A DNA stretch of 64,000 bases from Nocardia sp. NBC_01730 (GCF_035920445.1 NZ_CP109162.1:3844001-3908000); one strand, 5' to 3'; numbered from the stretch's first letter, positions 8,691 through 17,125 are shown. Translations and numbers: made by a program. The notes: a model not told the origin generated them from the sequence alone.

Positions 8691-9706
8691 TGCCGACAGA
8701 GATCAGGGAAGTTCTGAACGATCATTGGCGACGCCTCGAACATCGCCCACCGCCGATGTCACCAGTCGTTGCCGTCTCCGAACTCCCTGTGCCGACGCCA
8801 AACGGTTCGCTGGCGGCCGCGCTCGACAGCGCAGGCAATCGGCACCTCCTTGTGCCGGTCGGAGCGCACCAGAACGTGCGCAAGGGGCTCAACGGACCAG
8901 TCCTGATGTTGCACAAGCGGACTCTTGATGATGAGCGGACAAGACACGACTACGCCGATCTCGTTTGTTTACGTTCGGATCTGAGCGACATTTTCACGAC
9001 GCTGTGCGCCGATATTCTCGTCGCCACCGAGGCAGCCCCCGACAACCCGATGAAGGTTTTCAACCGGGTACTCGATCGGTGGAAGGCGCTGTTCCAGAAC
9101 CCCGGCCCGCCGCTGGGGCCTCAGCAACTCGCCGGACTGTTCGGTGAACTGATCGTGTTGGCGCGCCTTCTCAAGCATGACAGCAGCGCTCACCTGTTGT
9201 GGCGGGGACCATCAGGCTATCGTCACGATTTCGCGACCGACGCGGGCGCTCTCGAAGTAAAAACCTCGACAAGCCCGGATGGCCGCCAGATCCGAATCCA
9301 TGGCCTCGATCAGTTGGAGCCGCCCACCAACGGTGCATTGGGGCTGGTCTGGCTTCGGCTGGAACCTACAGTGCGCGAGGGATTAGGCCTCCTTGACTTG
9401 ATCAACCGAGTGCTGGAACTCGCCGACGACGAGGCAGCCGTTCTCAACCAGCTGGCGTTGGTCGGTTATCGCACAGCCGACGACGACCACTACCGCCACG
9501 CCCGCTACGAGATCGGCGAACAACGCTGGTACAACGTCGATGTCGCGTTTCCCAGGCTGACCACTATCGACCTGGCCGCGGCCACGATCTCCTCGAACGT
9601 GCGCCACGTCGATTACACGATCGACCTTTCGGGCGATACGCCCGAGCCGATGGAGGACAGCCAAGTGGAACGACATATCCGGGTGATGATCGAGGAGCAT
9701 CTGTGA
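8690..9706 (+). CDS. PD-(D/E)XK nuclease-like protein (DUF4420-like)
   Basis: The 338-residue protein starts at ATG 8690, sharing one base with the Z1 stop codon. A PD-(D/E)XK core is visible: YRHDFATD (D180 or D184) followed by ALEVKTST (E189, K191), giving the D-x(n)-E-x-K metal-binding triad. Upstream, LAGLFGELIVLARLL (about 145-160) resembles the conserved helix with a Glu that precedes this core in the family. Proteins of this type accompany Z1 and GHKL ATPases and are assumed to cut unmodified DNA. The family label is from memory. The gene overlaps the next one by 4 bp (GTGA), so it is translationally coupled to the GHKL ATPase. Confidence 0.8.
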   Translation: MPTEIREVLNDHWRRLEHRPPPMSPVVAVSELPVPTPNGSLAAALDSAGNRHLLVPVGAHQNVRKGLNGPVLMLHKRTLDDERTRHDYADLVCLRSDLSDIFTTLCADILVATEAAPDNPMKVFNRVLDRWKALFQNPGPPLGPQQLAGLFGELIVLARLLKHDSSAHLLWRGPSGYRHDFATDAGALEVKTSTSPDGRQIRIHGLDQLEPPTNGALGLVWLRLEPTVREGLGLLDLINRVLELADDEAAVLNQLALVGYRTADDDHYRHARYEIGEQRWYNVDVAFPRLTTIDLAAATISSNVRHVDYTIDLSGDTPEPMEDSQVERHIRVMIEEHL

Positions 9707-11700
9707 CCCCGCCTGCTTGGGTATCCCAACCATTTCCGCCGGAAGGTGCCAGCGCCGCAGAGGGAATCAGAAATCAGCTCGGCAAGCCTGAGCTGGATCA
9801 TCTAACCATCTTGGTCCGCGAATCGGCGCAGAACAGCTGGGATGCTCGTCGTAGTGATGGCGTTTCAGTGGACTATCGCATAGATCTGCAGACGGTTAGC
9901 GCCGCCGATGCACCGGCCTGGAAAGACAATCTGATGCGGCGGGCTCCTGCCAAGCAGATTCTTCCACTACGTGACTCATTGCAACAGCCCACTATCCGCG
10001 TATTGTCGATCTCGGATCGGGGAACCCGAGGATTAGGTGGACCGACGCGAGCGGACGCAGTCACCGAAAATCGGAGTGATTTCGTTGCGTTCCTCCGCAA
10101 CATCGGCGAGCCACGTGACCAGGCACTGGGCGGCGGCACCTATGGCTTCGGCAAGGGCATTCTGTATCTCGTCTCGAAATCGGGCACGATCTTGGTGCAC
10201 ACCCGGTGCCAGTACGAGGGTCGCTACGAGACCCGACTGATGGGTGCGGCGCTGTGGAAGAGTTATGACGCCAAGGATTCCGACCGCCATCGCCGCTACA
10301 CCGGTAGGCACTGGTGGGGAGACACCTCCGGCACCGTGATCGAGCCGCTCGTCGGCGCCGAAGCCGACTCGATGGCGCGGAAACTCGGACTACGGCCGTT
10401 CGGAACCACAGAGACTGGAACGACGATCGTCATCCTCGATCCCGATTTGGAAGGTGCAAAGCCTGCGGAGGTCGCCAAGTACCTCACGCAGACGATTACA
10501 TGCCAGTTATGGCCGAAGATGATGCCTGACCGTAACGGCACTGTTCCGATGCGGTTCTCGGTAATCTGCGACGGTATCGAATACCCGGTGCCGAAACCCG
10601 CCGAGATGAAGTCTTTACGCTTGTTCGTCTCTGCCTATCGAAAGATGGTCAGCAGCGAGGCGCAAGAACTACACTGCCGCAGGCCAAAGAAACTACTCGG
10701 CCGGTTCGCTTTGCACCAGTCGATGGCGCAGCGGTTCGAGCCGACCAAAGCCGAGCAAATGGCGGGCTTCGATAACGGAATGGTGCATCACATCTGCTTG
10801 ATGCGTCCTGCCGAACTGGTAGTGACGTATTGGCCCGGACCCAAACCCGCGAGCGAGTACTCCGCCTACGCGGGTGTCTTCCGAGCCGATCACGCGATGG
10901 ACGTAGCCTATGCGGCGGCTGAGCCACCGACCCACGACAATTGGAACTATCAGTCGCTCGACCATCCGGACTACTCGTTCGTCAAGGTTACCTTCGTACG
11001 AATGAAGGAAGCCATTGAGGCGGTGTTCGGCCCGCGTGGCAGCAGTGGTGTCGAGGTTGCCCGAGTGTCCCTTGGTGCAGCCAGCGAACGGCTCTCACCT
11101 CTGGTGGGCGGCGCATGGGGTATCGGCGCGGCCACCGCCTACGGCAAACCCGGCGACATCGCCCCGCCTCCTCGGCCGACATCTGCCCGTCGCCCGAGTG
11201 GCAGGCGGCAGGAGGTAGATGAAATCGAAGAATTGGAGATCCCGGACACCACGAGCGCCGGAGGCCGCAGACCTGGCGGCTCGGCCGGACATGCGAGCGA
11301 CATGAACGGGCCGATCGACATCGACGCGTTCGCCGAGCACACCAAGCCGGTCAATCCCCGGCGGCGACGGCCGAAGATCGAGTACATCGGTAATCCGGAG
11401 CCCGAAGAACTGTGGGGAAATGCCGTGGTTGTGCAACGCTTCCGGGTGCCGGTCAGCATTCCCCAACGAGTCACCATCGACTTGGCCGTGGCCCTGAACA
11501 GCGACGGCGGTGTTGAGATGGACCCTCCCGCCGGCGCAGATATGCCAGGCCTCGTCGGTTGGCAGGACCCGCACGGCGAGGTCCACCAGACACCGTCGTA
11601 CATCATCGAAGGTGGCGACGGCCAGATCTGGAAGGCTGTGGTGAAACCTGCCGCCGACACCATGACCGACATTGTGCTCTACACCGAGGCGGTCGGCTGA
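9703..11700 (+). CDS. GHKL (MutL/MORC-like) ATPase
   Basis: The 665-residue protein starts at GTG 9703, overlapping the nuclease stop. The GHKL ATP-binding motifs are all in the N-terminal 155 residues. Motif N is RESAQNSWDA (catalytic E40, N44, D47), motif G1 is SDRGTRG (D105, G107, G110), and the glycine-rich lid is GGGTYGFGKG (143-152). The family includes MutL, Hsp90, gyrase B and MORC. In this setting the MutL/MORC-like members found in restriction systems are the best match. The middle region is unassigned, and a charged, Pro/Arg-rich linker (about 485-560) precedes a beta-rich C-terminus. An ATP-dependent clamp or conformational switch acting with the Z1 and nuclease proteins is the likely role. 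Confidence 0.85.
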   Translation: MTPPAWVSQPFPPEGASAAEGIRNQLGKPELDHLTILVRESAQNSWDARRSDGVSVDYRIDLQTVSAADAPAWKDNLMRRAPAKQILPLRDSLQQPTIRVLSISDRGTRGLGGPTRADAVTENRSDFVAFLRNIGEPRDQALGGGTYGFGKGILYLVSKSGTILVHTRCQYEGRYETRLMGAALWKSYDAKDSDRHRRYTGRHWWGDTSGTVIEPLVGAEADSMARKLGLRPFGTTETGTTIVILDPDLEGAKPAEVAKYLTQTITCQLWPKMMPDRNGTVPMRFSVICDGIEYPVPKPAEMKSLRLFVSAYRKMVSSEAQELHCRRPKKLLGRFALHQSMAQRFEPTKAEQMAGFDNGMVHHICLMRPAELVVTYWPGPKPASEYSAYAGVFRADHAMDVAYAAAEPPTHDNWNYQSLDHPDYSFVKVTFVRMKEAIEAVFGPRGSSGVEVARVSLGAASERLSPLVGGAWGIGAATAYGKPGDIAPPPRPTSARRPSGRRQEVDEIEELEIPDTTSAGGRRPGGSAGHASDMNGPIDIDAFAEHTKPVNPRRRRPKIEYIGNPEPEELWGNAVVVQRFRVPVSIPQRVTIDLAVALNSDGGVEMDPPAGADMPGLVGWQDPHGEVHQTPSYIIEGGDGQIWKAVVKPAADTMTDIVLYTEAVG

Positions 11701-12596
11701 TGGCACACCGGGTTCTCCCCTACAAAAGGCCGTCGCCGACCTCGGTACAGGCGGGTGAGTGGTTGCTGTCGGTCAACGGCGAGGAACTGCCACTGCCGGA
11801 ATCCTATCCGCATTGGGACTATCAGACGACACTGAGTCTGCGCCGTACTATCAAGATCGATCTGCACCGCGCCCTTGCCGAATCGATGCTCGACCTGAGG
11901 ACCGAACTCGCACTGGCCGCAATCTGGACCTCGACCGGATCGAAACTCAGGGGAACGGTGATGCGCACAATCGTCCCCGAGAACGGCGAAGTCGAATTGC
12001 GAGCCGATCTTCCGGGCGCCGACCTGGGTGGTGTCGTGCTGTTGGACACCGCCCTGGTACTTGCGCAGCGACGACAAGGCGTTGGCCGCCCGGTAGCGCC
12101 CCGTCGCGGTGGTTCGGTTCTGTGGAGTGATAGGAGCCAGATTCGTCTTCAAGGTGACGCGCCCCAATTCCCCATTGCCATCGTAGATTTCGACCAAACA
12201 AACTATCCCGGTGACGCGGCCTGGCATCTCGAGATCGGCACAAACCTCGACGCAGCAACAATGGGCTCGCTCCTACTGCTCGTCAACGAGAAGAAGACCG
12301 TCGTCACAGAAGCCCTCCGACGCGCAGGCAGTCCGCGCGTGGAAGACAAGATCGCTTTGTCCATTCTCTACGCCGATGTTGCTCGCACCATGGTGGACCA
12401 TGCCCTGCGCCTCGGCGAATTCGACGACGATTCCCACTACATTGATGAAACCTTGGGTGCCACGCTGCAGGAACTGGTCGGCCGACTCTTCCCTGGCCGG
12501 TCCATCACGGACATCCGGCTGGCAGCACAAGAATCCCCGAACCTGTTCGCCTCCGAACTCCAGGCGGCTGTGAAGATCTTCGAGGGGGTCTCATGA
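11700..12596 (+). CDS. Conserved defence-operon protein of unknown function
   Basis: This 298-residue protein starts at ATG 11700, sharing one base with the stop of the GHKL gene, and overlaps the next gene by 4 bp (ATGA). I recognise no domain. The first half looks beta-rich (TTLSLRRTIKIDL, GTVMRTIVPENGEVEL). The second half has an acidic helix-rich stretch (GEFDDDSHYIDETLGATLQELVGRL). No membrane segment, nuclease triad or P-loop is visible. Its place, fully coupled to both neighbours, says it is an integral component of the GHKL/Z1 system, perhaps an adaptor or sensor. That is inference from position only. Confidence 0.75.
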   Translation: MAHRVLPYKRPSPTSVQAGEWLLSVNGEELPLPESYPHWDYQTTLSLRRTIKIDLHRALAESMLDLRTELALAAIWTSTGSKLRGTVMRTIVPENGEVELRADLPGADLGGVVLLDTALVLAQRRQGVGRPVAPRRGGSVLWSDRSQIRLQGDAPQFPIAIVDFDQTNYPGDAAWHLEIGTNLDAATMGSLLLLVNEKKTVVTEALRRAGSPRVEDKIALSILYADVARTMVDHALRLGEFDDDSHYIDETLGATLQELVGRLFPGRSITDIRLAAQESPNLFASELQAAVKIFEGVS

Positions 12597-13423
12597 CCCT
12601 GCTATACCCTCGGCTGCTCCGCCACCGCGCCAAACTGCTCGCGGCCGAGTACAAGGAGCGTACCCCCCTCGACCTCCACAACCGTTGGGCCGTCACCGAC
12701 GAATCGGCGGTGTTCGTTGCGACTGGCGGTACCCGGGTCGACCGTGACAAATTGCAGTTCATTCGCGACGTCGTCATCAATCTGGCCAAGGAGTCCAGCT
12801 TTCCCGAACCGCTTGACACACGCCAGAAGGTTTCCTTCGATCTCGGTCTCGCCGTCGCATTGCACAAGGAAATGCGAATCGCGCCTGCAGAAGCTGCTGC
12901 TGGCGACATCTGGGCGTTTCTGGCCTTGATCGTCCTTCCCGATGTGGCTCATTGGCGCTACCCGAAACCACCAGTCGACCGAGTCCTCGGTTCCGATCTC
13001 ACTCGTCATGTGTTCGGCCGGATGTGGTGGCGGGCCCACCTGGTGTATTCCCCGTCCGATTCCGACCCGTATTCGGCGCTGCATGTCCTCGGCGAAGCCG
13101 CATTCGACCAAATCTACGCACGCCGCGCCGCCTTGGGTGGCAGCCCGCACTTGATCAAGTCGATTCTGCGGGTGTGGCGGCTTATGGACCTGCAAGGGCT
13201 GACCGAGCGGGACATCCTGCGGGACTTCGTAAAGCGACTGCTCCGCCTGGCCCCGTTCGTCGTCTTCGAAGCATTGGACGAATCAGCGCTGGACGAGGAA
13301 CTCGTAGCGATCGCGAAAGAATCCGTCGTCGGAATACTGTTGGCAGACGGCCGGATGTCCGCCGAAGAAGCGGGTACCCGCGCAGCACGCGTGTTCGGTG
13401 GGTCGAGATCGATTTTCCCGTAG
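12593..13423 (+). CDS. Protein of unknown function, last gene of the defence-like operon (possibly DUF6339)
   Basis: The 276-residue protein starts at ATG 12593 within the preceding stop (ATGA overlap). It is mostly helical with several Trp and Arg positions (DIWAFLALIVLPDVAHWRYP, FGRMWWRAHLVY) and a central KSILRVWRLMDLQGLTERD. No catalytic motif is recognised. The DUF6339 name came to mind for proteins of this size and look in similar operons, but I cannot verify it. In Mza-type systems recalled from memory the accompanying gene encodes an AIPR protein of larger size; this one does not resemble AIPR. The following 60 bp show no clear terminator. Confidence 0.7.
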   Translation: MTLLYPRLLRHRAKLLAAEYKERTPLDLHNRWAVTDESAVFVATGGTRVDRDKLQFIRDVVINLAKESSFPEPLDTRQKVSFDLGLAVALHKEMRIAPAEAAAGDIWAFLALIVLPDVAHWRYPKPPVDRVLGSDLTRHVFGRMWWRAHLVYSPSDSDPYSALHVLGEAAFDQIYARRAALGGSPHLIKSILRVWRLMDLQGLTERDILRDFVKRLLRLAPFVVFEALDESALDEELVAIAKESVVGILLADGRMSAEEAGTRAARVFGGSRSIFP

Positions 13424-13487
13424 TCCGATGGCCTTTCATAAGAACTTACTCATCGGTAACTAATCGAAGCGCCACGCCTGGTGCGCC

Positions 13488-13692
13488 TTGACCTCGAGTC
13501 GGCTCAAGGTTCTATCGTCGCGGCATGATTGCCTCGCGGGCCAGCGGCTCGCCCGCCTCGCCACCATAACGCCATCCGGTGCATCCAAGGTCAGCCCGCC
13601 CGGCCTCGGCCTCAATGATGACGACTCCATCAACATCGGCGGACCGAATCACACTGCGACGCAAGGCTATCAGAATGACCAGTCCCCGATAA
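13488..13692 (+). pseudogene. 5' part of a PPOX-class (F420/flavin) oxidoreductase, cut by an IS3 element
   Basis: The frame beginning at 13488 encodes GQRLARLATITPSGASKVSP and then GLNDDDSINIGGPNHTATQ. This is the beginning of pyridoxamine-5'-phosphate-oxidase-like F420/flavin proteins (consensus RLGRLATVGPDG, NIGG, TATKKYR). No good start codon or ribosome site precedes it. The frame runs into the left end of the IS3 element at about 13693. The C-terminal half of the same type of protein continues on the far side of the element, so the gene has been split and decayed. Confidence 0.65.
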
Positions 13693-13721
13693 GGCGACCA
13701 CCCGGCATTGGAGTCCGGGTT
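13693..13721. repeat. IS3 terminal inverted repeat, distal to orfB
   Basis: The plus-strand sequence around GCGACCACCCGGCATTGGAG matches the reverse complement of the other end (14915-14942) at most positions over about 28 bp. It marks the end of the element behind orfB, 13 bp beyond the orfB stop. Confidence 0.7.
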
Positions 13722-13734
13722 GTTTCGTCCGGAT

Positions 13735-14568
13735 TCAGTTGATGCTGCAGGCCACGGGGTGGTGGGTGTGGCTGCAGCGGGCAGCGTACTCGGCAGGGGT
13801 CAGATAGCCCAGCGCCGAATGCCGATGCCGTCGGTTGTGTTCGTCCTTGAAGTCGCCGATCACGACGCGGGCCTCGAGCAGGCTCGTCCAGTGGTTGCGG
13901 TTGAGGCACTCGCTGCGTAACCGCCGGTTGAACGATTCGATATGGCCGTTGTTCCACGGCGTGCCGGGCGGGATATAGACGATCCCTACCCGGTCGGCGC
14001 AGAACTGTTGCAGCGCATGGGAAATCATTTCAGGACCGTTGTCCATACGCAGCACCTTCGGTGGCCCAGCGCGCGCGGTGAACACCTCCTGCAACTCGGC
14101 CACCAGCCGCTCGGCGGTGATCGAGCGCTCCACCAGGTGAAGCAGCGATTCACGGGTGTGCTCGTCGATCATCGAAGCGATCTTCACCGCGCGCCCATCC
14201 GTGGTGGAGTCGAACTGAAAGTCCAACGCCCACACCACCTTCGGTGCATCCGCATCAACCAGCGGCGTAGTCGAGCACCCCGCCCGCTTGCGTGGCGAGT
14301 GCGCCCGCACCTGCAAGCCTTCCTCCCGCCAGAGCCGGTGCACCCTCTTCTTGTTCACCTGCGAGCCCTCATCGAACCGCAGCGCCGCCCACGCACGCCG
14401 GAACCCGTGCCCTTGATGTTTCGTGGCATAGGAACGCAGCCAGACCCGCAACCCGACATCCGGATCGGCGGGGGTCTGCGCAGCTGGCAGCTGCCGATAC
14501 GTGGACCGATGCAGCCCAACCACCTTGCACGCGAACCGTTCCGACATGCCCATCACCTGTTTGAGCAT
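13735..14568 (-). CDS. IS3-family transposase OrfB (DDE integrase catalytic domain)
   Basis: This 277-residue frame contains the helix-turn-helix-like HTH_21 region (YRQLPAAQ to KKRVHRLWREEGL) and the rve catalytic domain. The DDE triad is visible as WALDFQFD, RMDNGPEM and GHIESFNRRLRSE (the last being E-x6-R type). ATG 14568 is only a nominal start. The functional product is probably OrfAB, made by -1 frameshifting from orfA at 14604-14610, because the open frame continues upstream of the ATG across that site. It catalyses cut-out/copy-paste transposition of the element. The frame is intact. Confidence 0.9.
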   Translation of the reverse strand: MLKQVMGMSERFACKVVGLHRSTYRQLPAAQTPADPDVGLRVWLRSYATKHQGHGFRRAWAALRFDEGSQVNKKRVHRLWREEGLQVRAHSPRKRAGCSTTPLVDADAPKVVWALDFQFDSTTDGRAVKIASMIDEHTRESLLHLVERSITAERLVAELQEVFTARAGPPKVLRMDNGPEMISHALQQFCADRVGIVYIPPGTPWNNGHIESFNRRLRSECLNRNHWTSLLEARVVIGDFKDEHNRRHRHSALGYLTPAEYAARCSHTHHPVACSIN

Positions 14569-14597
14569 GTCAACAGCCCGCCGCTTGCTGGCCGGGC

Positions 14598-14879
14598 CTA
14601 AAATTTTCCCCTCGCGATCTCCCGCAGCGCGTCCTTCTCCAGCTCCGCGTCCGCCAGCAGCCGCTTCAACCTCGCGTTCTGCTCACGCAGTTCCTTGAGC
14701 TCCTTCGCGGCATCGGTGTCCACCCCGCCGTACTGGCGGCGCCAGTTATACAACGTCGCCGCCGACACTCCCAGATCAGCAGCGATCTGCTCACCCGTCT
14801 GCCCAGCGGCAGCGAGCTCGTCGGCACGGCGCAGCTTCCGCACGATGTCCTCCGCGGAATGCCGCTTACGTCCTGCCAT
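14598..14879 (-). CDS. IS3-family transposase OrfA (HTH, leucine zipper)
   Basis: The 93-residue protein starts at ATG 14879. It has an HTH_Tnp_1 domain (HSAEDIVRKLRRADELAAAG to AATLYNWRRQYGG). A heptad-type coiled coil follows (LKELREQNARLKRLLADAEL), the leucine zipper used for oligomerisation in IS3 transposases. It ends at TAG 14598-14600 just after the slippery heptamer. The OrfA protein binds the element ends and regulates transposition. The N-terminal part of the OrfAB fusion is the same polypeptide. Confidence 0.9.
   Translation of the reverse strand: MAGRKRHSAEDIVRKLRRADELAAAGQTGEQIAADLGVSAATLYNWRRQYGGVDTDAAKELKELREQNARLKRLLADAELEKDALREIARGKF
14604..14610 (-). other. Programmed -1 frameshift site GGGAAAA
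   Basis: On the minus strand orfA ends AGG GGA AAA TTT TAG. The in-phase heptamer G GGA AAA fits the X XXY YYZ slippery rule. A -1 slip here enters the orfB frame (the phase difference between the two frames is -1) and reads through ATT TTA GGC into orfB. This is the usual way IS3 elements make OrfAB. Confidence 0.65.
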
Positions 14880-14914
14880 GTCCCTCAGTGTCCCTTCCAG
14901 CCCTCACCAGGGCC

Positions 14915-14942
14915 AACGGGACTCTAATACCGAGTGGTCTCA
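14915..14942. repeat. IS3 terminal inverted repeat, proximal to orfA
   Basis: Read on the minus strand this end begins TGAGACCACTCGG, the usual TGA start of IS3-family ends. It pairs imperfectly with 13693-13721. It lies 35 bp upstream of the orfA start, where the IS promoter is expected. Confidence 0.7.
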
Positions 14943-15234
14943 TTCATTGGGAACGGGCCAAGAACATTGACGTCAACCAGAGGGGCAGCCTGCTAATCGA
15001 TGGCATGACACCGGACGAGCCGGGCAAGGTCAAACGGGCTAGGGACGCGGCGTCGAGATCCGGGCCGTGGCGGAACCCCTGACCGTGGACCTGCCACCGG
15101 CCGCGCCGGAGTGGCTCTCCCACGAGATCATTCGCATCCACCCGCGTTGGGTGAAGAGTTGGCACATCGATCCGGACAATCCCGAGGGCGGATCTCGCTC
15201 CATCGAGGACGGCAGTGCATCAAGGTCACGCTGA
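14943..15234 (+). pseudogene. 3' part of the split PPOX-class oxidoreductase, with a frameshift
   Basis: Right after the IS3 end, one frame reads HWERAKNIDVNQRGSLLIDG, matching the consensus KYRNIRANPRVSLLIDD. About 15050 the similarity moves to another frame with GVEIRAVAEPL, and then LSHEIIRIHPRWVKSWHIDP up to a TGA at 15232. This is the C-terminal half of PPOX-type proteins (consensus RGVEIRGTAE, IIRIxPRRIVSWxIDP). The jump between frames shows a further indel, so the gene would be dead even without the insertion. Confidence 0.65.
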
Positions 15235-15426
15235 GGAAGGGCCCCGGCCGGTCCGCGACGACGTGACGGTGACGAACGGCGTGACAATACCGAGTTCGAA
15301 AATGCTCACCCGATAACCGCCGAGCCACTCGATCAGCAGGGGCGGTCTCCCGCGCGGATCATGGCGGTGGTGATGTCGAGGAACGGGAGGTACCCGACCT
15401 CGCCCAGGCGCCCTGTCACGCGGACC

Positions 15427-16476
15427 TCACCTCGCCGCCGGTACCCGGAAATGACTGGGTTCGGCGTCGGCAGGTACGGCGCTCGCCGGGGTGAACGGCT
15501 CGACCAGTGCACGCAGTTCGACAAGATCCCGGGCGTGTGCGTCGAGCGCTTGGTCTTCCTCGGAAACCGGCGACCATTGCCGCGCGGCCCGCGCTTTTCC
15601 GTCGTCGTCCACCGCGACAACCACGGCGAGTCCATGTGCGGCCAGTGCGGGTTCGTCGGAATAAGTGTCGGTGGACGTTACGTGCACGCTCATGTGCATG
15701 CTGCGTGGGCCGGTGTGGATCAGCCGGGCGGTGACCTCGACGACGTGGCCGATGACGATCGGCCGGTAGAAGCGGATCCCGCCGAAGTAGGACGTGATGA
15801 CGCGCTGTCCGGCCCAGTCGGCGCCGCACACGTAGGCGGCCTCGTCGATCCATCGCATAGTCCGGCCGCCATGAACCTTGCCGCCCCAGTTGATGTCCGA
15901 GGGCGCTGCCAGGAACCGCAGCGTCGCACTCGGCGCGGTGCCAGCGGCCGTGTACCGCTGCGCGGCCATCGCCTCCTCGATGTGTTTGCGCACCGAAATC
16001 CTCTCCCGCGCCTGCCGATGCCGCTGCAGTTCGAGAATTGTTGTCGGATTCCATTGCGGCACTTCGACGGTGCGCCGGTCGTCGTCGACCGCGACGAAGA
16101 TCGTCAGACATTGGGCCGACTGCACCGGCTTCACCCGCGTGGGATCGGTGGAATAGACGGTGACGAGGATATGCATGCTGGTGCGTCCGGTGTGAACGAG
16201 ATTCGCATGCAATTCCACCAGCTCACCGACCGCGATCGGCCGGTCGAGATGGATGTTGCCGACATAGGCCGTGACGCAGTAGCGGCCGCTCCACTGGGCT
16301 GCCGCCGCGTAGGCGACCTTGTCGATCCATTCGAGGAGTTTGCCGCCGTCGACCGATCCCACGATGCCGGCGTCGTCGGGTTTGACGAGGAAACGGTGAA
16401 TCGCCTCGGGGCGCCGACCAGCCGAGGCCGGACTCGGGACGGTCGCAATGGGGTCGAGATTCGTCGAGTTGGGCAA
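15427..16476 (-). CDS. Acyl-CoA thioesterase with two hotdog domains
   Basis: The 349-residue protein carries two acyl-CoA-hydrolase type hotdog domains in tandem. The first is at about 25-160 (DGGKLLEWIDKVAYAAAAQW, HTGRTSMHILVTVYS). The second is at about 185-320 (HGGRTMRWIDEAAYVCGADW, HTGPRSMHMSVHVTS). The repeated GG-x3-WID pattern and the closing MH-x-V strands are those of cytosolic long-chain acyl-CoA thioesterases. It would hydrolyse acyl-CoA to free fatty acid and CoA. TTG 16476 is the first start after an in-frame stop; no good ribosome site is seen, so translation could begin further in. It stands alone and is not in an operon with its neighbours. Confidence 0.85.
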   Translation of the reverse strand: MPNSTNLDPIATVPSPASAGRRPEAIHRFLVKPDDAGIVGSVDGGKLLEWIDKVAYAAAAQWSGRYCVTAYVGNIHLDRPIAVGELVELHANLVHTGRTSMHILVTVYSTDPTRVKPVQSAQCLTIFVAVDDDRRTVEVPQWNPTTILELQRHRQARERISVRKHIEEAMAAQRYTAAGTAPSATLRFLAAPSDINWGGKVHGGRTMRWIDEAAYVCGADWAGQRVITSYFGGIRFYRPIVIGHVVEVTARLIHTGPRSMHMSVHVTSTDTYSDEPALAAHGLAVVVAVDDDGKARAARQWSPVSEEDQALDAHARDLVELRALVEPFTPASAVPADAEPSHFRVPAAR

Positions 16477-17125
16477 AGTTCACAATCCGTTCGGGCAGAG
16501 GATCTTCGAATACCTGACCCCGTTGTCCCGGAGAACTCTAGGCCCCCGCACCACTACGAGCGAGTAACGAGCAGACGCCCACCGTGACCTACTGTGCAGC
16601 CACGATCGCAGCAGCCAGCCCAGATGGGGCGGACCCACCGGGCTAGGCCGGATCGAGCGCCAGCACCGGGATCCGGCGGTGCGTCCGGCGCCGGTAGTTG
16701 GTGAACCCCGGGTAGATGTCTATGCCCGCCGGTAGTAGCGCTCGCATTCCTCCCCGTGCAGTTCGCGGGTCGTCGACCTCGTCCTCGCGGGCTGCATGTG
16801 GGGTAATCGACACAGAGATGACGCGGCACGCTTGGTCCCCCGATTTGGTCGGGTCCACGGACGAACGACTGCGCGCGACACCGTTCACAAAGCTTGCCCA
16901 ATTCTTCGACGCCGAAGATATGGACGATTCCGAAGTCTGTCCGCCGGTCTGGGTGCGTGACGGTGACGAGGAGGTGTTTGGCGTATCTGCGGCCGTATTA
17001 CGAGGATCTGGTGCGGTTCTTCGAATTCGCGGCCTCGTCCGGATCCGGCGCCGTTATGAGCTTCGGGTGATCGGATCACATCTGTTGGAACAACTCACAG
17101 TTCAAGCCATAAGTGCGGCCCGGAA
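16477..17125. other. Region of gene remnants without an intact gene
   Basis: No complete gene is visible between the thioesterase and the XRE gene. The minus strand holds a remnant of a deazaflavin-type reductase (listed separately). On the plus strand 16818-16980 reads as a protein-like frame (TKLAQFFDAEDMDDSEVCPP). Similar protein-like text (AYLRPYYEDLVRFFEFAASS) follows in another frame up to 17066, which could be a frameshifted relic. I could not assign it. Confidence 0.35.
16643..16790 (-). pseudogene. C-terminal remnant of an F420-dependent nitroreductase/quinone-reductase (Ddn-like)
   Basis: The minus-strand frame ends with ALLPAGIDIYPGFTNYRRRT and RIPVLALDPA. It strongly recalls the conserved C-terminus of deazaflavin-dependent nitroreductase family proteins (consensus YPGFAEYQRRTxRxIPVVVLxP). 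The preceding frame does not look like the rest of that family, so only the last 40-50 residues remain. The match is from memory of the family and is moderate at best. Confidence 0.4.

Larger units (their letters stand above)
13693..14942 (-). mobile_element. IS3-family insertion sequence (about 1.25 kb)
   Basis: The element carries orfA and orfB on the minus strand, in overlapping reading phases typical of IS3. Its ends are imperfect inverted repeats of about 28 bp: 13693-13721 and 14915-14942 share GACCAC, CGG, ATT and GAGTCC at matching positions. The outermost bases differ (GGC versus TGA), and I find no clear 3-4 bp target duplication, so the exact ends are uncertain by a few bases. It interrupts a PPOX-type gene. 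Both transposase frames are intact, so the element may still be able to move. Confidence 0.85.

Noticed and set aside
15333..15426. Minus-strand text GEVGYLPFLDITTAMIRAGD just after the thioesterase stop.
   Set aside because: It looks protein-like but is too short and without a start or family match to annotate; it may be a relic.
15361..16587. Plus-strand frame of 408 codons opposite the thioesterase.
   Set aside because: The minus strand has two clear hotdog domains; the plus-strand product has no family resemblance.
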